NCBI GenBank assembly: GCA_016280395.1
Contig: JAEEGQ010000154.1
Coordinates: 1 to 43,860 of the forward strand
Direction: 5' to 3'
Source of the DNA: Lachnospiraceae bacterium
GTDB lineage: Bacteria > Bacillota > Clostridia > Lachnospirales > Lachnospiraceae
DNA length: 43,860 nt
Both the position numbers and the translations under genes were made by a program. Under the pieces are notes generated by a model. That model was given only the letters and a program-made list of their open reading frames with translations. It was not told the origin of the DNA and did no database searches. Positions 8,461 through 15,761 of the stretch are shown piece by piece (position 1 is the first letter of the stretch; every line of letters begins with the position of its first letter).

Positions 8461-10067
8461 AAAACGATTCCCCATTCGGTAAGGGCATAGCCCTCATGAG
8501 AAGCCTTTTCGGTGATGACCGGTGTGGTATAAGAAAGACCTTCATCCGCTTCCTTTACCGCGAACCAGAGCCTGAAAACATGCTCCGGAACAGGTTTTAC
8601 TACAAGCGGCATCTGGACATTGACCGCTTCAGTCAGCTGCGGGTAGAAGAGGTATTCCGTATCTTTATCAAGATATTCCACCCAGAAATCCGCAAAATCC
8701 AGGCATTCGGTCTCATTAAAGCCGTATGCGGAAAGAATGCCGTAAAGCGCAGCCTTTCTGTCCGTCGTCTTTACTTCCCAGGCTTCATTATATTGGAAAA
8801 GCGCAGAATCTGCAACAGATTCGTAGAATAAATAACCCAAAGTGCCGTCGGGAGCCGCTTTGTCGCCGCCGAGGCCGTATTGCCCCGAAAGCGCAAACTC
8901 CGTTGAATCCTGCACAAACAGCCTTCCGTTTCCGGATAATATCACGTTCCAGCCATCCTTCGGGTAATCGGGATCGGCAGCGGTAAGCCTTGAAACATCG
9001 CCAAATCTGACGGTCACTTCAAGTCCTTCTTCACCGTACAGATAGATGTTCGGCTTCTTTGAAATGTCTGCATTTGAACGTTTTGTTTTGTTTGAAGCAT
9101 CCAGATTCTTTTTCTTTCTGGGATCGCTGAACGGGTTGATGGCAGCCCAGATATCGTCCCAGTCCTTCGCATGGACAAAACGGGAGAAACGGCTTGTCTG
9201 CATGAAATCCTCGGAATTCGGATCGGTTCCGACCTCGGATTCGCGGGCGATGGCATCATTTATGTTGTCAATTGCATTTTTAACATTGTTTCCGGTATTT
9301 ATCGCGGTCTTTGCGGGCAGTGTGCTTATATCATAGCCCATCTCGCCGATACCCTGGATAGGATTTTTGTCGTTACCGAAATAAGAGTCCGGACGATATG
9401 TGGAAAAAGTCTTATCAACTATGCTCGCACCGTCATAAGCCGCCCGGTTTGCGCTGTCGGTAAGGGCATCGGGGACGTCGAGCGCTGCGTGGAAGCCTAC
9501 GGAATCCTTGTTCGTGTTGGCGTAATTCTGAACACGCGAGTCGTCCATAACAGCCTGTGTTATGTTTGAAGCAAGGCCCACATTGCCCACAACTTTGTTT
9601 CCGCCGGGGATGAAAGCACTCATGGTGTTATAGTTTGCGGAAGAGTTGTTGAGCAGGTTAAGCGACGACCTGTCATAGTGGGTCTGCATCGAGTTGTTGT
9701 AGATATTTGTGACAGGGCCCAGATTCCAGGTGTCTCCTGATTTGTATGGAACATAGGCGTCTACCGTGTTTTGAACGACGTTTGCGGCGTTATCCAGGGT
9801 GAAGGTGCCGGAAGGGTTGATCACCGCGTTGGTCGCCTGCTGTTGCAGTGTGCTTTCTGCGGCATTTTTGACAACATTTCCGGAATATTTTGTGACTGCT
9901 TTATAGCCGTTTTGCACCACAGTAGTCATGTTTGACAGCGAAGGGGCGGCTTTTGCGGCGCCGGCTCCGTTCATAAAGCAAATACAAAGGCCAAAGATCA
10001 AAAGGAACGAGCCGATCGCAAGATAAATGCGGTCTTTTTTATTTATTTCATCCATTTTTCTACCCAT
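8451..10067 (-). CDS. Exported protein with C-terminal KPxIYLY domain, unknown function
   Basis: The 538 residues begin with a signal or anchor (about 14-36, ending GAGAAKAAPS, a plausible signal-peptidase site). An Asn/Ser/Thr-rich extracellular part of low complexity follows (about 40-280). The C-terminal domain opens with KPNIYLYGEEGLEVTVRFG and continues with GWNVILSGNGRLFV, YLFYES, DFADFWVEYL and PVPEHVFRLWF. This resembles the KPVIYLYPE-type domain of many secreted Firmicutes proteins, whose role I cannot name. The start overlaps the upstream TPR gene by 25 bases; a second ATG four codons later is an equal choice. The operon context with TPR membrane proteins suggests an envelope assembly. 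Confidence 0.75.
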   Translation of the reverse strand: MGRKMDEINKKDRIYLAIGSFLLIFGLCICFMNGAGAAKAAPSLSNMTTVVQNGYKAVTKYSGNVVKNAAESTLQQQATNAVINPSGTFTLDNAANVVQNTVDAYVPYKSGDTWNLGPVTNIYNNSMQTHYDRSSLNLLNNSSANYNTMSAFIPGGNKVVGNVGLASNITQAVMDDSRVQNYANTNKDSVGFHAALDVPDALTDSANRAAYDGASIVDKTFSTYRPDSYFGNDKNPIQGIGEMGYDISTLPAKTAINTGNNVKNAIDNINDAIARESEVGTDPNSEDFMQTSRFSRFVHAKDWDDIWAAINPFSDPRKKKNLDASNKTKRSNADISKKPNIYLYGEEGLEVTVRFGDVSRLTAADPDYPKDGWNVILSGNGRLFVQDSTEFALSGQYGLGGDKAAPDGTLGYLFYESVADSALFQYNEAWEVKTTDRKAALYGILSAYGFNETECLDFADFWVEYLDKDTEYLFYPQLTEAVNVQMPLVVKPVPEHVFRLWFAVKEADEGLSYTTPVITEKASHEGYALTEWGIVFTD

Positions 10068-10864
10068 CCGTCAAGACTCCCTTCTTTAGCGGTTTTTATG
10101 AATTCTGCGGCTTCTTCAATGCCTTCTTTGATATCTTTACGTCCGTACCCTTTGTCCGCGTAGAGCTTTGCGTAAACCAGGTATTTCTGGGCGGTTTCAG
10201 TATCTTTCATTCCGGCGTGGGCGATTGCAAGTCCAAGCGTTGCATCGCAGGGGTCGGAGGCAAGGACTAAAGCCCTGTCTAGGTAATACCTTGCGGTTTC
10301 GTATTTTTCAACAAGGATCGCGGAAAAACCGGCAAGCAGCTGAAAAGCGTAATCTTCGGGATATTTTGTGGCGGCTTTTGCATACAGGTCCGAAGTAGTT
10401 TTAAAATCCTCTTGCGAGGCATAAATACTCGTTGCCGCAATGTAATACTCGGTAGTGTCCCTGTAGGTCATGGCTTCAAAACATTCCCTTGCCTTGTCAA
10501 GATCGCCTTCTTCAACATATTGCACAGCCCAGTGGGAGAGGATAATGTCCCGTTCGGTGGTGTCCGTTCTGTCCAGCGATTTGACCTCGCCGGGCTTATT
10601 TGAGGTTTTGAGCACCTTTGACATGTAATCTGAAATAGCGTTCCTTCGCGGAAGGGCGCCGATCAGCACAAAGACTATGGCAACAACACAGGCGCCTGCG
10701 CGGATAGCGACTTTTACAACATTGCTAAGCTTATTCTTCAAAACAATGGGAACCACAAGGGATGCTGCTGCAAAAAGCAGGGCTAAGATCCCGAACACCG
10801 GCGAAACATCAAACATGATAATGCCGGTTATCGCTATTAAAATGATAAGGATTGAGATTATCAT
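10043..10864 (-). CDS. Membrane-anchored TPR protein, unknown function
   Basis: The 273 residues start with two or three closely packed helices (about 2-70: IISILIILIAITGIIMF, PVFGILALLFAAASLVV, VVAIVFVLIGALP). A basic linker follows, then a helical part with TPR-like pairs such as SHWAVQYVEEGDLDKARECF and AFQLLAGFSAILVEKYETAR. TPRs bind protein partners. The stop of the 955-residue TPR protein upstream is one base before this ATG, and the next gene overlaps its end, so the three are tightly coupled. No enzyme motif is visible. Confidence 0.78.
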   Translation of the reverse strand: MIISILIILIAITGIIMFDVSPVFGILALLFAAASLVVPIVLKNKLSNVVKVAIRAGACVVAIVFVLIGALPRRNAISDYMSKVLKTSNKPGEVKSLDRTDTTERDIILSHWAVQYVEEGDLDKARECFEAMTYRDTTEYYIAATSIYASQEDFKTTSDLYAKAATKYPEDYAFQLLAGFSAILVEKYETARYYLDRALVLASDPCDATLGLAIAHAGMKDTETAQKYLVYAKLYADKGYGRKDIKEGIEEAAEFIKTAKEGSLDGWVEKWMK

Positions 10865-10865
10865 A

Positions 10866-13733
10866 TCATTTGCCCTCCTGTTCTGTTCTCATATCGTGGT
10901 AATGACCGTCGCTCTTGAAAAAGTTTTCAAGTCCTATCTTTAAATGATCAATGTCGGCTTGGTTAAGGAACGGGCCGTTGATCCCGCCTTCTTCGACTAC
11001 GGCTTCATAATACTGATCCGCGTAGCAGGCCTCCCTGTAAGCATCGATATACCGTGCAAGTTCGTCGTAGACACAGCCGAGCATGAAGTGGTAGGCCGGG
11101 TTTGTAAAATCATATTCGATAGCTTTTTTGAGGTACTCTTCCGACTCGAGAAGCAGGGGCTCCTCCCATTCGTACATGAGATGGCCAAATCCGATCGATC
11201 CGCCTGTCGTAGTCTCCTGGGCCATGCAGGCTTTTATATACCAGAGGCCGGAAAGCGCAGGATCCTTTGCGAGCATGTCATCAACAACCTTCATCCTCGG
11301 GTCATAATATTCATAAAAGTCGTCGGGATAAGGCCGGTCCTGGAACCAGGCATAACCGTATCTTGTGCGCTTAACGCGTGCTTCGTGGGCGCAGACGTAA
11401 GCATACAGGTATTCGTTGGATTTTAGTATCGCCTTTTCACTGTCCGTCGCGTTGTCTAAATAGTCCATTGTAAGATAATAGTAGCCGTTATCGTAGGAAA
11501 ACATGCTGGTAAACGCAAGAAGCATCGAATCTGCGGCGGCTTTGTCGGAGTCCTTTAACGTCCCAAGGTACGAAGCGAGCTTTGCTGCATGCTCAAAGGA
11601 GTTAGTTCTGTCGGACTTGTTAAGGTACGCCACTGCCCGGATGTATTCGATCTGAGCATTTTCAAGGTCGGTGGCCGGTGTTTTAAGGGTTTCCGATGCA
11701 ACGGAGAGCGCCTCATCGTAATTCTTTGCGTAGATGGCATCCATAGCGCGGATAGTAACCGATGCGGCGGTCCCTTCAAGGAGAGCCAAAGCATCCTCCT
11801 CGCTGTTGATGGCAAGGAAGATGTCCGCAAACATGCGGCGTACAGACTCTCTTGTCTTGGTGTCGAAGGTGGATCCGGGATCCAGATCGTAGCCCATATC
11901 GTAGAAATAGGCATTTGCAAGATTGTCCACATACTTTTTCTCGTTTTCGGGAGCCTCCTGATAAGCCTTATATTTCTTTTCGTAAAGTTCGTAGGCAGAA
12001 CGGATCGCAGCCCTTGCTTTTACGAAACGGGGTTCCTCTTCCCTTGAATCATATTGGTATCTTCTGAGATTTCGCTCTGCAAGCCAGCCTGCAACCGAGA
12101 AGTTGACAACAAGGTCGTTTGGAACGGCTTCCGCAAGACTTATCAGGTAGTCGGTCTTTTCACCGTCATTGGCGTCGCCATCCAGGTAGAGCTTGATCTT
12201 TGAAAGAAAATAGGTCTGGAAATACGGCTTATAGACTTCGTCAGTCTCCGAAACGGCCTTTATTGACTCAAGCCACTGTTCCTTTGTGCCGCCGTTGTTG
12301 GCCAGGGCATCATAGTATATTTCAATAACTTTTGAATAGGGGATGATCTCGTGGAGCTTTTCAAGGTTTTCGTCAACTTTGTCCTCCCCAAGGCGGTCGT
12401 TCGCATCCGAAACGGTCACAAAACCGTCAATGTAGTTTCCGGCATTAAGCTGCCGGTAGAGGATCTCCTTTCGGACAGCCTGCTTTTGCGAGTCGGGTTC
12501 GCTTCCGAATTCAGCATACATGCGAAGGAGCATAAAGTCCACAGCGGTGTTTGTGACACCTTCCTGCATTATCATACGTTCGACAGTGTCGACCTTTTCA
12601 AGGTCGGCAGCTTCAAGAAGCCGGATATAGACGTTGTTTTCGCCAAGCTTGAGTGCCTCTGCGATCTTTTCCTTGCGTTTCTCGTTGTTTTTTCCAAGCC
12701 CAAGTGCTTCCCACATCAGCACATCGCCTCTGGCGGCGCCGGCAAGCTTAAAGCCTTGCTCGACGTTCCCGTTTGCCATGGTGATAAGGGCGGCGTTTGT
12801 GTAATTAAGCACTTCCTCAGACAGTTCGTGCATGGGATTAAGCCTCTTTATAGAAACGGAGCCTATAATGAACACAAGGAGGAATGCGAGAGCAGCTGCA
12901 CCGGCATAGATAAGCCTGCTTGCAAAGTTACTGAGCTTATCCTTTGTAAGCGCGGACAAAAGAGGCTTTGTATCCGGAATGTCCGAAGCAGGAGCATCAT
13001 TGTTTCCGGATCCCGGTTCCGGGGTGTTTTCTTCTGCACCGCTTGAGCCGGAGGCTTCGGCGTTTCCGTCTTTTTCAACGGAGGCCTTAAACAAAGGCAT
13101 TCCTGCCACAAAACGCTCGAGTATGGCAAAAATGAACGCACAAAGCGCCGCCTCGGCAAGGTAGGCAACAAGGCGTCCCATAAAGGTTCCGGTAAGAATG
13201 GGAATTATCGAAAAGATACCGGTCCTGAAGCCGTTGAACAGAACTATAAAAGCGTTGGCACCAACGACTGCCAGGATCTTTACAACGGGGAAACCCGTAA
13301 GGATGCCGGCAGTCCTGAAGGCAAGAAACGTCATCAGGGACTCAAAAATAATAAGGAAAAAGTAGATAAGGATCAGCAGGACAAGATATCTGCCCGAGTC
13401 CAAACAGAGAGCAAAGGCAGTGTTTAACGAAAGGCGCCTGAAGAAAAGCAGGCTGACTACAAAGGCGCAGCCGTAACAGAGCCCGAAAGGAAGAAGGTTA
13501 AGGGCAGAAAGCGAGAGTGCTTTTATCCGCTTAACATCAAACTTTTGCTCAAAGAGGGAGATGGCACCGGCAAGCAGCAGACCCGCGATCAGACAGGAAA
13601 AACTGCGAATGCCGAAGACCTTAGCTTCCGTAAGACCCCGTTTTGCCAGCACAAATGCCGCTCCGCTTAAGAATTCCGGCAGGGCAAACAAGGCTGCAAA
13701 AGGAAGTGTGTACAATGAAACCCTTTTTTTCAT
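10866..13733 (-). CDS. Large polytopic membrane protein with extracytoplasmic TPR-like region
   Basis: 955 residues. Residues 1-230 hold about six or seven hydrophobic helices, followed by an acidic Ser/Gly/Pro linker (about 240-275), another helix (about 285-310) and a long helical region to the end with many TPR-like and Sel1-like pairs, aromatic and Tyr-rich. A late example is YLKKAIEYDFTNPAYHFML. The start is placed at 13733, with AAGGGTGG six bases upstream; a longer frame begins 16 codons earlier without a comparable site. I do not recognise a named family. It is the first gene of the minus-strand cluster and probably scaffolds the KPxIYLY and small TPR proteins at the membrane. Confidence 0.78.
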   Translation of the reverse strand: MKKRVSLYTLPFAALFALPEFLSGAAFVLAKRGLTEAKVFGIRSFSCLIAGLLLAGAISLFEQKFDVKRIKALSLSALNLLPFGLCYGCAFVVSLLFFRRLSLNTAFALCLDSGRYLVLLILIYFFLIIFESLMTFLAFRTAGILTGFPVVKILAVVGANAFIVLFNGFRTGIFSIIPILTGTFMGRLVAYLAEAALCAFIFAILERFVAGMPLFKASVEKDGNAEASGSSGAEENTPEPGSGNNDAPASDIPDTKPLLSALTKDKLSNFASRLIYAGAAALAFLLVFIIGSVSIKRLNPMHELSEEVLNYTNAALITMANGNVEQGFKLAGAARGDVLMWEALGLGKNNEKRKEKIAEALKLGENNVYIRLLEAADLEKVDTVERMIMQEGVTNTAVDFMLLRMYAEFGSEPDSQKQAVRKEILYRQLNAGNYIDGFVTVSDANDRLGEDKVDENLEKLHEIIPYSKVIEIYYDALANNGGTKEQWLESIKAVSETDEVYKPYFQTYFLSKIKLYLDGDANDGEKTDYLISLAEAVPNDLVVNFSVAGWLAERNLRRYQYDSREEEPRFVKARAAIRSAYELYEKKYKAYQEAPENEKKYVDNLANAYFYDMGYDLDPGSTFDTKTRESVRRMFADIFLAINSEEDALALLEGTAASVTIRAMDAIYAKNYDEALSVASETLKTPATDLENAQIEYIRAVAYLNKSDRTNSFEHAAKLASYLGTLKDSDKAAADSMLLAFTSMFSYDNGYYYLTMDYLDNATDSEKAILKSNEYLYAYVCAHEARVKRTRYGYAWFQDRPYPDDFYEYYDPRMKVVDDMLAKDPALSGLWYIKACMAQETTTGGSIGFGHLMYEWEEPLLLESEEYLKKAIEYDFTNPAYHFMLGCVYDELARYIDAYREACYADQYYEAVVEEGGINGPFLNQADIDHLKIGLENFFKSDGHYHDMRTEQEGK

Positions 13734-13767
13734 AAAACCACCCTTTCTTATGTAAAACAGGTTTAAG

Positions 13768-13807
13768 GGGCATAAGACCACAGAAGTATATAAGCGGCCT
13801 TATGCCC
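13768..13807 (-). terminator. 9-bp inverted repeat between araD and the TPR cluster; weak terminator or operator
   Basis: GGGCATAAG (13768-13776) and CTTATGCCC (13799-13807) are perfect inverted copies separated by 22 bases. Read on the minus strand it follows the araD stop and ends in a T-containing stretch (CCTTAAACCTGTTTT), a weak terminator. The spacer contains TATACT on the minus strand, so a dyad around a -10 box of the next gene is an alternative. Confidence 0.45.
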
Positions 13808-13825
13808 GGACATTGAGTAAGATAT

Positions 13826-14524
13826 TTAATTTTGACCGTAATAGGCGTTTGCGCCGTGTTTCCTCAGGTAATGCTTGTCGAGGAGCTCCTGCTGCATCAC
13901 AGGCGGCCTCTTGTCAGCAAGGGCAAGGTTGTGCCATGCCATAAATGCCACTTCCTCGAGTACTACAGCGTTGTGTACGGCATTGTGGGCATCTTTTCCC
14001 CAGGTGAAGGGGCCGTGGCTGCGGACCAGAACGCCGGGAACATCATCGGGGTTGATCTTTCTTTCGTTAAAGGTCTCGATTATGACATTTCCTGTCTCGA
14101 GCTCGTATTCGCCTTTTATCTCTTCGGGTGTCATGTAGCGTGTGCACGGGATCTCGCCGTAGAAATAATCCGCATGGGTAGTTCCGAAGGCGGGAATGCC
14201 AAGCCCGGATTGCGCAAAGGTTGTTGCCCAGCGCGAATGGGTATGCACAACGCCGCCGATATTCGGGAACGCCTTGTAGAGCGCCACATGGGTAGGAGTG
14301 TCTGAAGAAGGCTTGTAGTGGCCTTCAACTACTTTGCCGTCAAGGTCCACAACGACCATATCATCTGCCGACATGGAGTCGTATTCAACGCCGGACGGCT
14401 TGATGACCACAAGACCTTTTTCCCTGTCGATCCCGGAGACATTACCCCAGGTAAAGGTGATGAGACCATATTTGGGAAGCAGCATGTTGGCTTCGTAGAC
14501 GGATTGTTTTAATTGTTCAAGCAT
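13826..14524 (-). CDS. araD: L-ribulose-5-phosphate 4-epimerase
   Basis: The 232 residues match AraD in length and throughout: [28 protein letters not shown], the metal-binding HTHS (His94, His96) and SHGPF (His170). All metal ligands of this class II aldolase-fold enzyme are present. It interconverts L-ribulose 5-phosphate and D-xylulose 5-phosphate in arabinose use; the product enters the pentose phosphate pathway through transketolase. The ATG follows GGAGG at 7 bases. No araA or araB is in the window. The gene is divergent from the LacI-family regulator and close to a galactanase gene, which suits use of arabinose side chains of arabinogalactan. Confidence 0.95.
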   Translation of the reverse strand: MLEQLKQSVYEANMLLPKYGLITFTWGNVSGIDREKGLVVIKPSGVEYDSMSADDMVVVDLDGKVVEGHYKPSSDTPTHVALYKAFPNIGGVVHTHSRWATTFAQSGLGIPAFGTTHADYFYGEIPCTRYMTPEEIKGEYELETGNVIIETFNERKINPDDVPGVLVRSHGPFTWGKDAHNAVHNAVVLEEVAFMAWHNLALADKRPPVMQQELLDKHYLRKHGANAYYGQN

Positions 14525-14572
14525 AAATTCCTCCGTTTTATACGGGCAAACCCCGATATAGTTCTGTTAATA

Positions 14573-14609
14573 TACACTTTATCATTATTTTCGGATTTTT
14601 TAAAGTGTA
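14573..14609. promoter_or_regulatory. Inverted repeat upstream of araD
   Basis: TACACTTTA (14573-14581) and TAAAGTGTA (14601-14609) are perfect inverted 9-mers with 19 bases between, 50-85 bases before the araD start. A related AAAGTGTA also occurs at 14723-14730 in the divergent promoter. This could be an operator shared across the divergent region. The regulator is not identified. Confidence 0.4.
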
Positions 14610-14707
14610 ATATTTGTTCTCGAGCGTGTCTGTCAGCGCGTATAACCCGGATATAACGGGGAAAGCAGACAGATGAAAAAAAGCTGAACGGATGCAATAA
14701 AACACTC

Positions 14708-14736
14708 TTGACTTTTTTGTACAAAGTGTATAAAAT
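14708..14736 (+). promoter_or_regulatory. Sigma-A promoter of the lacI-type regulator/galactanase operon
   Basis: TTGACT (14708-14713), 17-bp spacer, TAAAAT (14731-14736). The spacer holds the palindrome TTTGTACAAA (14716-14725). Transcription would begin near 14743, immediately before operator 1. Confidence 0.75.
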
Positions 14737-14745
14737 ATCAAATGA

Positions 14746-14757
14746 GCAAGCGCTTGC
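14746..14757. promoter_or_regulatory. LacI-family operator 1 (GCAAGCGCTTGC)
   Basis: A perfect 12-bp palindrome with the central CG typical of LacI/CcpA-family sites. It overlaps the predicted transcription start of the regulator gene, as expected for autorepression. It also resembles a cre site, so CcpA cannot be excluded. Confidence 0.8.
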
Positions 14758-14774
14758 GCATAGACAAAGTGACG

Positions 14775-14786
14775 GCAAGCGCTTGC
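14775..14786. promoter_or_regulatory. LacI-family operator 2 (GCAAGCGCTTGC)
   Basis: A second identical palindrome with its centre 29 bp from operator 1; the shared identical core is 14 bases (GCAAGCGCTTGCGC). Two sites nearly three helical turns apart lie on about the same DNA face, which favours cooperative binding. Confidence 0.8.
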
Positions 14787-14831
14787 GCCAGGATGATCGT
14801 GGATACACACGAAAACAGGGACGGGAAACCT

Positions 14832-15749
14832 TTGAAAAGCATTGAAACATCAACAACAATCACAGATATAGCAGAAGCGTTGGGACTTTCAGTTTCAACC
14901 GTCTCCCGCGCGTTATCCGGGAAGGGGCGTATAAGCGAAGAAACGTCCAACCGGGTAAAGGCGTATATGGAAGGCCATGATTACAAGCCGAATATGCTTG
15001 CAAAGGGACTTGCAAACGGAAGAAGCTACAGTATCTGCGCAGTCCTTCCGTCTGACGCCGTTACCGGCCAGATCCCGTTTTTCTATGAATGTCTCATGGG
15101 CATATGCAGTGCGGGAATGAAGAGCAACTACACAACTATGATAGTCACGGATCGCGAAGATCGTACAGGGCGCCTGAAATCCGTTGTCAGCATGGGAAAG
15201 GCGGACGGATACATACTGCTGAGAGCGGCAGATAATGACCCTGCATTAAAGCTGCTGATGGATAAAAAGTGCAGGACGGTCGTGGTGGGAAATCCCGGTG
15301 TGGATAATGTGGAGTTTGTTGACGAAGACCATAAGGGCGTTTGCGAGAGCTTTACGAGTGAAGTTCTCCGGCGCGGAATAAAGGCTCCTGCTGCGATCAT
15401 AGGTGCTCAGAAATATAATGTCAACAGGAGCAGAAAGCAGGGCTTTGAGGCCGCAGTTATGAAAAAAGGCATAAAAAGCAACGTGTTTACTGTTTCGGGA
15501 AATGCTGATATCGAGGAAGCGGTGCAGACTCTGATCGGGAGCGGGGCTGATTGCATCTTTTGCGGTGATGATACGATCTGTCTTAAGGTCCTTGAGCTGT
15601 TTGGCAGCAGAAAAAGACCGCTCCTGACATCATTTTATTACAGTGAAGCGCTTGCGGTATCCGGCATCGAAGCTCCGCGGTTCAATGCGAGGGAGCTTGG
15701 CCGCAGGGCGGCGGATATTTTGATTGAGAATATAGAAAACAGATTCTGA
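14832..15749 (+). CDS. LacI-family transcriptional regulator
   Basis: 305 residues when started at TTG 14832. The helix-turn-helix is TITDIAEALGLSVSTVSRAL, followed by the hinge segment YKPNMLAKGLANGRS and a periplasmic-binding-protein-like effector domain to the C-terminus. The longer open frame from ATG 14742 would translate the operator palindromes and starts at the predicted transcription start, so it is probably not used. TTG 14832 puts the usual few residues before the helix-turn-helix and has a modest AGGGA upstream; ATG 14793 is another option but lacks a ribosome site. The galactanase gene begins 12 bases downstream, so the regulator likely controls itself and galactan or arabinogalactan use. 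The effector sugar is unknown. Confidence 0.85.
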   Translation: MKSIETSTTITDIAEALGLSVSTVSRALSGKGRISEETSNRVKAYMEGHDYKPNMLAKGLANGRSYSICAVLPSDAVTGQIPFFYECLMGICSAGMKSNYTTMIVTDREDRTGRLKSVVSMGKADGYILLRAADNDPALKLLMDKKCRTVVVGNPGVDNVEFVDEDHKGVCESFTSEVLRRGIKAPAAIIGAQKYNVNRSRKQGFEAAVMKKGIKSNVFTVSGNADIEEAVQTLIGSGADCIFCGDDTICLKVLELFGSRKRPLLTSFYYSEALAVSGIEAPRFNARELGRRAADILIENIENRF

Positions 15750-15761
15750 AAGAGGTTAAGA

